64,000 nt of DNA from VBDM01 sp035702665 (GTDB taxonomy: Bacteria; Pseudomonadota; Gammaproteobacteria; Burkholderiales; SG8-39), in assembly GCA_035702665.1 (NCBI GenBank), contig DASSQD010000018.1, forward strand, positions 8,072 through 72,071, in the 5' to 3' direction. The translations under genes were made by a program, and so were the position numbers. Within the stretch, counting starts at the first letter, position 1. The number at the start of each line of letters is the position of its first letter. Shown in pieces: positions 23,872 to 32,860 of the stretch. The notes beneath the pieces were generated by a model, which made no database searches, had not been told where the DNA came from, and worked only from the letters and a program-made list of their open reading frames with translations.

Positions 23872-25224
23872 CTACTTCCCGACGCAGAAGCGCGAAAAAA
23901 TTTCGCCCAAGAGATCGTCCGCCGAAACGTCCCCCGTTATCGAGCCGAGTTCGCGCTGCGCGAGGCGAAGCTCCTCTGCGAGGATCTCGGTCCTCGCGGC
24001 GCCGCTCCTGCCGCGCTCGAGCGCGGCAGCGGCGCGCTCCAACGCGACGAGATGCCGCTCACGCGCCATGAAGACATCCTCTCCTTGCGACTGCCAGCCC
24101 GCCAGTTTCAGCAATGCCGCGCGTAGGCTTTCAATGCCCGCTCCCGTCTTCGCCGAAACGTGAACGCGCCATCCATGCTCATTCTCCTCGGCCCGAGGCG
24201 ATTCGCCGGACAGGTCGATCTTGTTGAACACTGTCACCGGCCTAAGCCCAGCCGGGAGCCGCTGCGCGATAGCGCTGTCCGCAACCGTGATTCCGTCGCG
24301 GGCGTCCACGATCAGCAGCATCGCATCGGCCTGACCGATCGCTTCCCATGCACGGGCAATGCCGATCGCCTCGACGGCGTCGTCGGTCTCGCGCAATCCC
24401 GCCGTGTCGATGACGCTCATGGGTACGCCGTCGATCTGAATCGTCTGGCGAACCGCATCTCTCGTCGTCCCGGGGATCTCGGTGACGATGGCAAGATCCT
24501 CGCCCGCAAGCCGGTTGAGTAGGGAGGACTTGCCGACGTTGGGCCGCCCCGCCAGAACCACGTGCAGTCCGCTGCGCAACACGCTGCCCTGGCGCCCGAG
24601 CAAGAGCGCACGCGCTATCTGTTCCTCCAGCCGGGCGAGGCGCAGGCGAGCATCCTCGCGGTCAAGCGGGTCGACGTCCTCCTCGGGAAAATCGAGCGTC
24701 GCCTCGACCAGAACTCGCAGGTCGACGAGCTCTTGGACGAGGCCGCGGATGCGCTCGGAGAACTCCCCGCGCAGCGACCGCAGGGCGCACTTAGCGGCGG
24801 CTTCCGTCGCCGCATCGATCAGGTCGGCGACACCCTCGGCCTGGGCAAGGTCGAGCTTCTCGTTCAAGTAGGCGCGGCGGCTAAATTCCCCCGGCTCTGC
24901 GAGGCGGGCGCCCAACTCGAGGCAGCGACGCAGGATCAGCTGTAGCACGACCGGGCCGCCGTGGCCCTGGAGTTCGAGCACATCCTCGCCTGTATACGAC
25001 GCGGGCGCCGGAAAGAAAAGGGCGATCCCGTCGTCAAGCGGCTCCCCGCCAGCGCTCCTGAAGATGCTGCGAGTAGCCACGCGCGCGGCCGGCGTGCGAC
25101 CCAGGAGCCCCGATGCCAGAACATTCAGGTTCTTGCCCGAAACCCGCACTATCCCGATGCCGGCTCTGCCCGCCGCGGTCGCGATGGCCGCGATGACATC
25201 GGTATCGGACGGTGCTGCCATCAT
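23872..25224 (-). CDS. mnmE: tRNA modification GTPase MnmE (TrmE)
   Basis: The 450-residue protein has the N-terminal tetrahydrofolate-binding domain (FPAPASYTGEDVLELQGHGG at about 71-90), a G domain with GRPNVGKSS (226-234), DTAGLRETDD and NKID, and a C-terminal FCVGK in place of the common FCIGK, keeping catalytic Cys447. With MnmG it modifies U34 of tRNA. It sits in the conserved rpmH-rnpA-yidD-yidC-mnmE order. Two adjacent ATGs (25224, 25221) are possible starts. Confidence 0.96.
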   Translation of the reverse strand: MMAAPSDTDVIAAIATAAGRAGIGIVRVSGKNLNVLASGLLGRTPAARVATRSIFRSAGGEPLDDGIALFFPAPASYTGEDVLELQGHGGPVVLQLILRRCLELGARLAEPGEFSRRAYLNEKLDLAQAEGVADLIDAATEAAAKCALRSLRGEFSERIRGLVQELVDLRVLVEATLDFPEEDVDPLDREDARLRLARLEEQIARALLLGRQGSVLRSGLHVVLAGRPNVGKSSLLNRLAGEDLAIVTEIPGTTRDAVRQTIQIDGVPMSVIDTAGLRETDDAVEAIGIARAWEAIGQADAMLLIVDARDGITVADSAIAQRLPAGLRPVTVFNKIDLSGESPRAEENEHGWRVHVSAKTGAGIESLRAALLKLAGWQSQGEDVFMARERHLVALERAAAALERGRSGAARTEILAEELRLAQRELGSITGDVSADDLLGEIFSRFCVGK

Positions 25225-25264
25225 AGCTGCCTGGGCGCCCCAATTGCCCGGGCGGGCGGCGCGC

Positions 25265-26902
25265 TCAGCGCTTGGCGCCCGCCGCGGCCTTGTTGCCCCC
25301 GATCATCCGGGAAATCTGCCACTGCTGAAGAATAGACAGAATATTGTTGACGAACCAATAAAGCACCAACCCCGACGGGAAGAAATAGAACATGACGCCG
25401 AACACCAGCGGCATGATCATCATGACCTTGGCCTGGACGGGATCGGGAGGCGTCGGATTCATCTTCGTCTGCACGATCATCGAGACCATCATCAGCGTCG
25501 GTAGGACGTACCACGGGTCGGGTGCTGAAAGATCCTTGATCCACAGATAGAACGGTGCGTGGCGCAACTCCACGCTCTCGAACAGCACCCAGTAAAGCGC
25601 GATGAATACCGGTATCTGCACGAGGATCGGCAGGCAACCACCGAGCGGATTGATCTTCTCGGTCTTGTACAGATCCATCATCGCCTGGTTCATCTTGACC
25701 TTGTCGTCTCCGTACTGCTCCCGCAGCTTCATGAGACGTGGCGTAACGAGCTTCATCTTCGCCATTGAGCGATAGCTCGCCGCCGATAGCGGAAAGAAGA
25801 TGAGCTTGATCATTACGGTGAGCAGAATGATCGCCAGGCCCCAGTTCCCCAGCCATCCGTGAAAGAGCTTCAGCACCCAGAACAGCGGCGCGGCGATGAC
25901 CGTCAGCCAGCCGTAGTCGACCACCAGCTGCAGGCCCGGCGCAACCAACTGCAAGTGATCCTGATCCTGAGGTCCCGCGTATACAGGCACGTCCACGCGC
26001 GCCGTGGCGCCGGGCGCGATCGGTCCTACCGGAAGGATCACGCCGATCGAGTAAAGATCGCCGTCGAGCTTGCGTGTGTAGAACTCGCGCCGCGCTTTTT
26101 CAGCCGGCAGGAGGGCGGCGACGAAGTAGTGCTGGACGATCGCGATCCAGCCATTGTCCGCCGTCTTCGGATAAGCGACTTTTCCCTTGGCGATGTCATC
26201 GAAGGTGACCTTCTGGAATTTGTCACGATCCGTATATACAGCGGCCCCGGTGTACGTCTTCGTCATGTACGGGTCGCCACCCGGGGATTCGCCGTCGCGC
26301 GTCAGCTGAAAATAGGCGTCGGTGGCTAGCGGGCGAGACGTGCCGTTCGTGATTTCCTCCGCGACGTCTATGCGATAGCTCCCGCGATGGAACGTCAGGA
26401 TCTTCCTCACCTTGACCCCCTGCGAGGTGCGCGCCTCCAAACTTACTTCGACGTTGTCCTGTCCTTGGGCAAGGTTGAACTCCTTGCCCTCCGCGCGAAA
26501 CAGCGTCCTGTGATTCGGGAGCCCAGCTCCTATTAGGCCGCTCTGCGCTGCGTAATGGTGCTGCGGCCCGAACAGCACGATGTTCTTGGTCCCGTCGCCA
26601 GCGTCCCTCTGCTTCAGGAGCTCCAGGTAGGCGAGGTCACCCCCCTGAGTGTCGATTTCCGCCAGCACGGTATCGGTCCTGACCCGTAGACGCTCTCCGG
26701 GGCCGCCGGCGGATGCCAGAGTCGCGGGAACTTCGGCGCGCGCTACCGCGGACGCATCACCCTGCGCGCTGGGCGTGGGCACGATGCCCTGCGTTGTCGA
26801 GTTGACCGGAGCGGGGGGCTTGGTTTCCTTCTGCCACGCCTCCCAAAGGAGCAGCAGGGAGAACGAGAACACGACGAACAGAATGAGGCGCTGCGTATCC
26901 AT
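25265..26902 (-). CDS. yidC: Membrane protein insertase YidC
   Basis: The 545-residue protein begins with MDTQRLILFVVFSFSLLLLW, the first membrane helix. A large periplasmic domain follows (residues about 60-340), then the conserved core GNWGLAIILLTVMIKLIFFP, QYGDDKVKMNQAMMDLYKTE and the terminal pair of helices ending near FVNNILSILQQW. It inserts and folds inner-membrane proteins with or without SecYEG. ATG 26902 restores the canonical N-terminus; the longer frame overlaps yidD. It is downstream of rnpA and yidD in one operon. Confidence 0.96.
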   Translation of the reverse strand: MDTQRLILFVVFSFSLLLLWEAWQKETKPPAPVNSTTQGIVPTPSAQGDASAVARAEVPATLASAGGPGERLRVRTDTVLAEIDTQGGDLAYLELLKQRDAGDGTKNIVLFGPQHHYAAQSGLIGAGLPNHRTLFRAEGKEFNLAQGQDNVEVSLEARTSQGVKVRKILTFHRGSYRIDVAEEITNGTSRPLATDAYFQLTRDGESPGGDPYMTKTYTGAAVYTDRDKFQKVTFDDIAKGKVAYPKTADNGWIAIVQHYFVAALLPAEKARREFYTRKLDGDLYSIGVILPVGPIAPGATARVDVPVYAGPQDQDHLQLVAPGLQLVVDYGWLTVIAAPLFWVLKLFHGWLGNWGLAIILLTVMIKLIFFPLSAASYRSMAKMKLVTPRLMKLREQYGDDKVKMNQAMMDLYKTEKINPLGGCLPILVQIPVFIALYWVLFESVELRHAPFYLWIKDLSAPDPWYVLPTLMMVSMIVQTKMNPTPPDPVQAKVMMIMPLVFGVMFYFFPSGLVLYWFVNNILSILQQWQISRMIGGNKAAAGAKR

Positions 26903-26912
26903 GCGAGGTGCG

Positions 26913-27122
26913 TTACGGAACCGGGTCGTGGCCGCCCGCATGCCAGGGATGGCAGCGCGCGAGCCGCCTGATCGCAAGCCACCCGCCCCGGGTCGCCCCA
27001 TGCCGCTCTAGCGCTTCCAACGCGTATGCGGAGCACGAAGGGTGGAAGCGGCAGTGCATACCCAGCAGAGGGCTGATCGAGAACCGATACCCGGCAATCA
27101 GCAGCGACAGCAGCCTGCTCAC
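26913..27122 (-). CDS. yidD: Membrane protein insertion efficiency factor YidD
   Basis: The 69-residue protein carries the YidD pattern GYRFSISPLLGMHCRFHPSC, including the conserved cysteines, with an amphipathic N-terminal helix for peripheral membrane attachment. It aids YidC-dependent insertion. GTG 27122 overlaps the rnpA stop (GTGA), and yidC begins 10 bases later. Confidence 0.93.
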   Translation of the reverse strand: MSRLLSLLIAGYRFSISPLLGMHCRFHPSCSAYALEALERHGATRGGWLAIRRLARCHPWHAGGHDPVP

Positions 27123-27442
27123 TGAGAACCCACGAGGGATTGCGCGACGTCTGCGACGGTGAGCTTGCTCCCAGTCACGCGAATCAGAATGTCGCGGCTT
27201 CCCAAGCGTCCCTGCAGCGTGCGAAACAGCTCCCGCAGGACGCGCTTGGTCCGATTGCGATCGACCGCACGCGGGAAGACCCGCTTGGGAACAATCACGC
27301 CCAGCCTGGGAACGCCGAAGGGATTGACCCGCAGGAGCACGTTGAATCCAGGACGCCGGAGCGCTTGGCCGCCCGCGAGCAGCGCGGCGATATCAGTGGT
27401 CCCGAGGCGCTGCCTTCGACTGTAGCGCCTGCGGACGCTCAA
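27119..27442 (-). CDS. rnpA: Ribonuclease P protein component RnpA
   Basis: The 107-residue basic protein has the RNase P protein signature VFPRAVDRNRTKRVLRELFR (residues about 55-74) and the preceding LGVIVPKR strand. It assists the catalytic RNA in 5' maturation of tRNAs. The start appears to be TTG 27442, overlapping the rpmH stop, which is unusual but keeps the expected length. No ATG is available upstream without entering rpmH. Confidence 0.92.
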   Translation of the reverse strand: MSVRRRYSRRQRLGTTDIAALLAGGQALRRPGFNVLLRVNPFGVPRLGVIVPKRVFPRAVDRNRTKRVLRELFRTLQGRLGSRDILIRVTGSKLTVADVAQSLVGSQ

Positions 27443-27573
27443 ACGCTCAACCGCGCGCGACCCTTGGCGCGGCGGGCTCGAATCACGGCCCGGCCGCCGC
27501 GTGTGCGCATACGCACGAGGAATCCGTGGGTGCGCTTCCTACGAACGACAGAAGGGTGAAAAGTACGCTTCAT
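27439..27573 (-). CDS. rpmH: 50S ribosomal protein L34
   Basis: The 44-residue product MKRTFHPSVVRRKRTHGFLV onward is a canonical L34. The start is ATG 27573, not the longer in-frame start at 27636. It lies beside the replication initiation region, as in most bacteria, and is the first gene of the rpmH-rnpA-yidD-yidC-mnmE operon. Its promoter is at 27607-27636. Confidence 0.97.
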   Translation of the reverse strand: MKRTFHPSVVRRKRTHGFLVRMRTRGGRAVIRARRAKGRARLSV

Positions 27574-27606
27574 CGCGAGAATTTTCGTTGCATAAAGTAA
27601 CCCTCG

Positions 27607-27636
27607 ATTAGACTGGATATGCGGTGTGATTGTCAA
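27607..27636 (-). promoter_or_regulatory. Sigma-70 promoter of the rpmH operon
   Basis: On the minus strand a consensus TTGACA (27636-27631) is followed after 18 bases by TCTAAT (27612-27607). Transcription would begin near 27600, about 27 bases before the rpmH ATG. The perfect -35 box suits a strongly expressed ribosomal protein gene. Confidence 0.75.
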
Positions 27637-27690
27637 CGATCGAGACGTTGCACGCGCGCGAAACAGCGTTCGAAAAAGAGCGCTTCCGGC

Positions 27691-27699
27691 TGTGGATAA
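27691..27699 (-). promoter_or_regulatory. DnaA box upstream of dnaA
   Basis: TGTGGATAA is the complement of a perfect consensus DnaA box, TTATCCACA. It lies in the rpmH-dnaA intergenic region, 63 bases before the preferred dnaA start (or 21 before the alternative ATG 27720). It could serve autoregulation of dnaA or be part of the origin. I see only this one strong box on this side of the gene. Confidence 0.75.
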
Positions 27700-27761
27700 C
27701 TCGCGATGAAGCGAGTAAAATGCAGTCGCAGTTTTCCTCGAAATCCAGCCGACTGAACTCC

Positions 27762-29111
27762 ATGCAGGGTTTTTGGGCTTCGTGCCTGAGCCGATTAGAA
27801 AAAGAGCTTCCTGCTCAGCAGTTTAATACCTGGATCCGGCCGCTCAAACTGGACGCTTCGGCGGCACCTTCAGGTGAGCTACGCCTGCTCGCACCAAACC
27901 GCTTCGTGCTGCAATGGGTCAAGGAGCGGTTCACTCCCCGAATCGAGGCTTTGGGAGCCGAGTTCTTCTCCTCCCCGATTCGTGTCGCGGTGATGCTCGA
28001 GGCCGCTGGCATCCCCGAACCGGCGCATCCCGCCGTGCCCGCGCGCGCGGGCAGCGCGAACAAGCTGCCTGCTCCCAAACCGGCCCACGACCGCTCCAGC
28101 CTCATCCCGGAGTTCAGCTTCGACGGTTTCGTCGCCGGGAAGGCGAACCAACTCGCCCGCGCCGCAGCGCTCCAGGTCGCCGAGCACCCCGGCACCTCGT
28201 ACAACCCGCTGTTCATCTATGGCGGCGTCGGTCTGGGCAAGACACACCTGATTCACGCCGTCGGCAATCACGTCCTCCAGCAGCACCCCAACGCGCGCGT
28301 GCGCTACCTCCATGCTGCGCAGTACATCTCGGACGTCATCCGAGCCTATCAGCAGAAGTCCTTCGACGAATTCAAGCGCTACTACCACTCGCTCGACCTC
28401 CTGCTTATCGACGACATTCAGTTCTTCACGGGAAAAGACCGCACCCAGGAGGAATTCTTCTACGCGTTCAACGCGCTGATCGAATCGCACAAGCAGCTCA
28501 TCATTACCTGCGACACCTACCCGAAGGATCTCGCGGGAATTGACGAGCGCCTCAAGTCGCGCTTTTCCTGGGGCCTGACGGTGGCGATCGAGCCGCCCGA
28601 GCAAGAAATGCGGGTGGCGATCATCCTCAAGAAGGCCGAAGCCGTGTCCCTCAAGCTTTCCGAGGAAGTTGCCTTCTTCATTGCCAAGCACATCCGCTCG
28701 AACGTGCGGGAACTCGAGGGCGCCCTGAAGAGCGTAGTCGCGTACTCACGCTTCAACGGACGCGATATCACGCTCGATACCGCCAAGGAAGCGCTGAAGG
28801 ATCTGCTCAGCGCTCAGAACCGGCAGATCACCGTAGACAACATCCAGAAGACCGTCGCCGAGTACTACAAGATCAAGGTCTCGGACATGCACTCGAAGAA
28901 GCGCAGCCGCAGTGTCGCCCGCCCTCGGCAGCTCGCCATGGCGCTCGCGAAGGACCTCACGCAGATGAGCCTCCCGGATATTGGCGATGCGTTCGGCAAC
29001 CGCGATCACACAACCGTCCTGCACGCGTGCCGCACAATCGCGACGCTGCGGGAGAAGAATCACGAAATCAACCGCGACTACCACGTGCTCGAGCAGGTTC
29101 TGAAGGGCTGA
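27762..29111 (+). CDS. dnaA: Chromosomal replication initiator protein DnaA
   Basis: Starting at ATG 27762 the protein has 449 residues. Domain I begins MQGFWASCLSRLEKELPAQQ, followed by a short Ala/Pro linker (about 84-112) and the AAA+ domain with Walker A GGVGLGKTH (154-162) and Walker B LLLIDDIQF. The DNA-binding domain IV carries the signature SLPDIGDAFGNRDHTTVLHA. It binds DnaA boxes and opens oriC. I prefer 27762 because the family N-terminus is M-x-x-F-W, but ATG 27720 would add 14 residues. It is the first gene of the rightward arm. Confidence 0.96.
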   Translation: MQGFWASCLSRLEKELPAQQFNTWIRPLKLDASAAPSGELRLLAPNRFVLQWVKERFTPRIEALGAEFFSSPIRVAVMLEAAGIPEPAHPAVPARAGSANKLPAPKPAHDRSSLIPEFSFDGFVAGKANQLARAAALQVAEHPGTSYNPLFIYGGVGLGKTHLIHAVGNHVLQQHPNARVRYLHAAQYISDVIRAYQQKSFDEFKRYYHSLDLLLIDDIQFFTGKDRTQEEFFYAFNALIESHKQLIITCDTYPKDLAGIDERLKSRFSWGLTVAIEPPEQEMRVAIILKKAEAVSLKLSEEVAFFIAKHIRSNVRELEGALKSVVAYSRFNGRDITLDTAKEALKDLLSAQNRQITVDNIQKTVAEYYKIKVSDMHSKKRSRSVARPRQLAMALAKDLTQMSLPDIGDAFGNRDHTTVLHACRTIATLREKNHEINRDYHVLEQVLKG

Positions 29112-29311
29112 GGAACCTGGGCAAAAGCCGTGGACGAATTGTGGGCAAACGTACCGATGGGTAGTCACTTCGATGTTGTGCAGACTTTCTTCACCGCAAA
29201 GCGCGCACTTACCCACAGCCATTGTCGCAGCGTCGCGCCCGATGCCCGCGCCTCCAGATCGGGTTATCCACGCAATAGTGCGCGGTCATCATCATCACCA
29301 AGGAAAATAAA
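29112..29311. other. oriC: dnaA-dnaN intergenic region, candidate oriC with DnaA-box cluster
   Basis: This 200-base region holds three DnaA-box-like sites: TGTGGGCAA at 29140-29148 (complement TTGCCCACA), TTACCCACA at 29209-29217 and TTATCCACG at 29264-29272, the last two each one mismatch from TTATCCACA. Together with the perfect box before dnaA and the divergence of gene polarity around dnaA, this makes the locus a good candidate origin. I cannot tell whether unwinding starts here or in the rpmH-dnaA interval. A purine-rich AAGGAAAATAAA at its end is the dnaN ribosome-binding site. Confidence 0.55.
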
Positions 29312-30421
29312 ATGAACTTGCTGAAGACCAAGCGTGAAGCGCTCCTCGAGCCTCTGCAGGCGGTCGCCGGAATCATCGAGCGACGCCACACGCTGCCGAT
29401 CCTCTCCAACGTTCTGCTGTCCAGAACCGATGCCCAGCTCGATTTCGTTGCCACCGATATCGAGATAGAGATTACGACTAGCATGGCGGTTGAAGGACCC
29501 GGCGAGGCAAAGAGGATCACAGTGGGTGCGCGCAAGCTGGTCGATATACTGAGGGCTCTGCCGGAGGGCGCGGAGGTCCAGCTGGTGCTGCAGGACCGCC
29601 GTCTCCAGGTCAAGTCGGGAAAGAGCCGCTTCAACCTGCAGACTCTCGCCGCCGAGGATTTCCCGAGGCTGGCGCTGGCCGAAGCCTCCACGACCAGCTT
29701 CACGGTGCCTCAGAAACTGTTGCGCGCTCAGCTTGGACTGGTCCAGTACGCGATGGCACAGCAGGATATCCGCTACTACCTCAACGGGCTGCTCATGGTC
29801 GTCGAGGACGAGCAGTTGAAGCTGGTCGCGACCGACGGGCACCGGCTCGCGTATGCCAGCCGCAAAGTCGGGGGCAGGAACCTGGCGCGCCAGGAGGTCA
29901 TTCTTCCAAGAAAGACAATCATTGAACTCTCTAAGCTGCTCGACGACAGCGATGACCCGGTGGCGATCGACCTGTCCGCGGCGCAGGCGAAGTTCAAGTT
30001 CGGGAACGTGGTGCTTGTTTCCAAGCTCGTCGACGGCAAATTCCCGGACTACGGGCGCGTCATTCCGCAGAGTCAGCCGAAGAAGCTCAAGCTCGACCGT
30101 ATCGTTCTTCTGCAGGCCTTGCAGCGGGCAGCGATCCTCACCAGCGACAAGTTCAGGGGCGTGCGCTGGGTGCTCACGGACGGCAGCCTCAAGATCAGCT
30201 GCAGCAACACCGAACAGGAGGAGGCGCAGGAGGAGTTGGACGTCGCGTACAAGGGTGAAACACTGGATATCGGATTCAACGTCGGCTACCTGGTCGACGT
30301 GCTCAACAACCTGGATGTCGCTGAAGTCGAGTGCGGCTTGGGCGACGCCAATTCCAGCGCGCTCTTCACGCTGCCCGATCGCAGCGACTTCAAGTACGTC
30401 GTGATGCCGATGCGAATCTGA
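29312..30421 (+). CDS. dnaN: DNA polymerase III beta subunit (sliding clamp)
   Basis: The 369-residue protein has the three-domain clamp architecture, beginning MNLLKTKREALLEPLQAVAG, with RRHTLPILSNVLL and the C-terminal YVVMPMRI, the typical clamp end. Two subunits form the ring that tethers DNA polymerase III. It starts 200 bases after dnaA and gyrB follows after 14 bases. Confidence 0.97.
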   Translation: MNLLKTKREALLEPLQAVAGIIERRHTLPILSNVLLSRTDAQLDFVATDIEIEITTSMAVEGPGEAKRITVGARKLVDILRALPEGAEVQLVLQDRRLQVKSGKSRFNLQTLAAEDFPRLALAEASTTSFTVPQKLLRAQLGLVQYAMAQQDIRYYLNGLLMVVEDEQLKLVATDGHRLAYASRKVGGRNLARQEVILPRKTIIELSKLLDDSDDPVAIDLSAAQAKFKFGNVVLVSKLVDGKFPDYGRVIPQSQPKKLKLDRIVLLQALQRAAILTSDKFRGVRWVLTDGSLKISCSNTEQEEAQEELDVAYKGETLDIGFNVGYLVDVLNNLDVAEVECGLGDANSSALFTLPDRSDFKYVVMPMRI

Positions 30422-30435
30422 AGGAAGCAAGTTCA

Positions 30436-32859
30436 ATGGCCGAAGCGGAAAAGAACGGAAACTCCCGGGAGCACTACGATTCCGACAGCATCAAGGTCCT
30501 GAAGGGCCTTGAGGCGGTGCGCAAGCGCCCGGGGATGTATATCGGCGACACCTCGGACGGCACCGGATTGCACCACATGGTGTTCGAGGTCGTCGACAAC
30601 GCGATCGACGAGGCGCTGGCGGGATTCTGCGACGAGATCACGGTCACCATCCACACCGACAATTCCATCAGCGTGGCGGACAACGGCCGCGGCATTCCCA
30701 CGGGCGTGCACGAGCAGGACGAGGAGAAGCGCTCTGCGGCGGAGATCGTCATGACCGAGCTTCACGCCGGGGGCAAGTTCGACAACAACGCCTACAAGGT
30801 CGCCGGCGGCCTGCACGGCGTGGGCGTGTCGGTGGTCAACGCCCTGTCCGACTGGCTCCGGCTGACGATCCGGCGCGAGGGGAAAAGCCATTTCATGGAA
30901 TTCAAGCGCGGCGTAGCTGTCGCGCCGCTGAAGGTCACGGGCAAGACCGAGCGTCGAGGCACCGAGGTGCACTTTCTGGCCAGCGTCGACACCTTCGGTG
31001 TCGTCGAATACCACTTCGATATCCTGGCGAAGCGGCTGCGGGAACTCTCGTTCCTGAACAACGGGGTGCAGATCCAGCTGGTCGACCAGCGGACCGGGAA
31101 GGAGGAGAACTTCGCCCATACCGGTGGCGTTAAAGGCTTCGTCGAGTACATCAACAAGAGCAAGAACGTGCTCCACAACACGCCGTTCCACGCGGTCGCG
31201 CAGAAAGAAGGCATCACCGTCGAAGTCGCGATGCAGTGGAACGATTCGTACCAGGAGCAGGTGCTCTGCTTCACCAACAACATCCCGCAACGCGATGGCG
31301 GCACCCACCTTTCGGGCTTGCGGGCCGCGATGACGCGGAGCTTGAATCAATACATCGAATCGAACGAGATCGCCAAGAAGGCCAAGGTCGAGACGACGGG
31401 CGACGATATGCGCGAGGGTCTGTCGTGCGTGCTTTCCATCAAAGTTCCGGAGCCGAAGTTCTCCTCGCAGACCAAGGACAAGCTGGTGTCGTCGGAAGTA
31501 GGACCGGTGGTCCAAGAGTTGGTCGGTGAGAAATTGAAGAATTTTCTCCTCGAACGGCCCAACGATGCACGCATCATCTGCAGCAAGATCGTAGACGCCG
31601 CGCGTGCCAGGGAGGCGGCACGCAAGGCGCGCGAGATGACGCGCCGCAAGGGCGTCCTCGACTCCTTTGGCCTGTCGGCGAAACTCGCCGACTGCCAAGA
31701 GAAGGACCCGGCCCTGTGCGAGCTCTACATTGTCGAGGGAGACTCGGCCGGCGGCTCTGCCAAGCAGGGCCGCGAGCGCAAATTCCAGGCGATCCTGCCG
31801 CTGAAGGGCAAGATCCTCAATGTCGAGAAGGCGCGATTCGACAAGCTGATTTCCTCCCAGGAGATCGTTACGCTCATCCAGACCCTGGGCACCGGCATCG
31901 GCAAGGACGAATACGACATCTCGAAGCTGCGCTACCACCGCATCATCATCATGACCGACGCCGACGTTGACGGCGCTCACATTCGCACGCTGCTGCTGAC
32001 GTTTTTCTACCGCCAAATGCCGGAGCTGGTCGAGCACGGGCACGTCTATATCGCCCAGCCGCCGCTCTACAAGGTCAAGGTAGGCAAGCAGGAGCGCTAC
32101 TTCAAGGACGACCACGAACGCGCGCAGTTCATGCTCGCGCAGGCGCTGGTAGGCACGTCGCTTTTCCCGAAGAAGGGTGCTCAGCCGATCGAAGGCAAGA
32201 CCCTGGAGCAGCTCGCCAAGGCGTACCTATTCGCCGAGGCCGTGGTGTCGCGGGCGTCGAAGATAATCGACTCGGAGGCGTTGGGTGCGTTGATGCGGGG
32301 AATCAAGATCGATTTGTCCAGCCCGCAATCGGCGGGTGCGAGCGCGTTGCGGCTGAAGCAGGCGATGGCGGTCAACGGCAACGGCGTGGACGTCAGCGCG
32401 CGCTACGATGGCAAGAACGAGCGCCATCAACTGGTGATCGAGCGCTCGCACCACGGCAATGTGAGGACGAGCGTGCTCGATGAAGATTTTCTCTCCTCGG
32501 GGGACTACCAGCACTTGAACCGCATCGCCCAGCTCCTGCAAGGCCTAATCGGCCCGGGTGCAGCCATCAAGCGCGAGGACCGGGAGGAGAGCGTCGCCGA
32601 CTTTCCTCAGGCGATGAAATGGCTGCTCGGCGAGGTGGAGCGCAGCGCGAGCATTCAGCGCTACAAGGGCCTCGGGGAGATGAACCCCGAGCAGCTGTGG
32701 GAAACCACGATGGACCCGCAGTCGCGTCGCCTGCTGAAAGTGCAGATCGAGGACGGAATTGCGGCCGATGAGATCTTCACCAAGCTCATGGGCGACGACG
32801 TCGAGCCGCGACGCATTTTCATCGAGCAAAACGCCCTCGGCGCCCGCCTCGACGTCTGA
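30436..32859 (+). CDS. gyrB: DNA gyrase subunit B
   Basis: The 807-residue protein has the GHKL ATPase domain (VRKRPGMYIGDTSDGTGLHH, GRGIPTGVHEQ, the GGLHGVGVSVVNAL lid), the transducer, and the TOPRIM domain with EGDSAGGSAKQGRERKFQAI and the metal site DADVDGAH. The extra domain typical of proteobacterial GyrB follows, then the QRYKGLGEMNPEQLW tail. With GyrA it introduces negative supercoils. It begins 14 bases after dnaN, so recF, usually between them, is absent from this locus. Confidence 0.97.
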   Translation: MAEAEKNGNSREHYDSDSIKVLKGLEAVRKRPGMYIGDTSDGTGLHHMVFEVVDNAIDEALAGFCDEITVTIHTDNSISVADNGRGIPTGVHEQDEEKRSAAEIVMTELHAGGKFDNNAYKVAGGLHGVGVSVVNALSDWLRLTIRREGKSHFMEFKRGVAVAPLKVTGKTERRGTEVHFLASVDTFGVVEYHFDILAKRLRELSFLNNGVQIQLVDQRTGKEENFAHTGGVKGFVEYINKSKNVLHNTPFHAVAQKEGITVEVAMQWNDSYQEQVLCFTNNIPQRDGGTHLSGLRAAMTRSLNQYIESNEIAKKAKVETTGDDMREGLSCVLSIKVPEPKFSSQTKDKLVSSEVGPVVQELVGEKLKNFLLERPNDARIICSKIVDAARAREAARKAREMTRRKGVLDSFGLSAKLADCQEKDPALCELYIVEGDSAGGSAKQGRERKFQAILPLKGKILNVEKARFDKLISSQEIVTLIQTLGTGIGKDEYDISKLRYHRIIIMTDADVDGAHIRTLLLTFFYRQMPELVEHGHVYIAQPPLYKVKVGKQERYFKDDHERAQFMLAQALVGTSLFPKKGAQPIEGKTLEQLAKAYLFAEAVVSRASKIIDSEALGALMRGIKIDLSSPQSAGASALRLKQAMAVNGNGVDVSARYDGKNERHQLVIERSHHGNVRTSVLDEDFLSSGDYQHLNRIAQLLQGLIGPGAAIKREDREESVADFPQAMKWLLGEVERSASIQRYKGLGEMNPEQLWETTMDPQSRRLLKVQIEDGIAADEIFTKLMGDDVEPRRIFIEQNALGARLDV

Positions 32860-32860
32860 C

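Noticed and set aside
30433..32115. 560-codon minus-strand frame opposite gyrB
   Set aside because: Antisense of a universally conserved gene in a high-GC genome; no domain or start signal.
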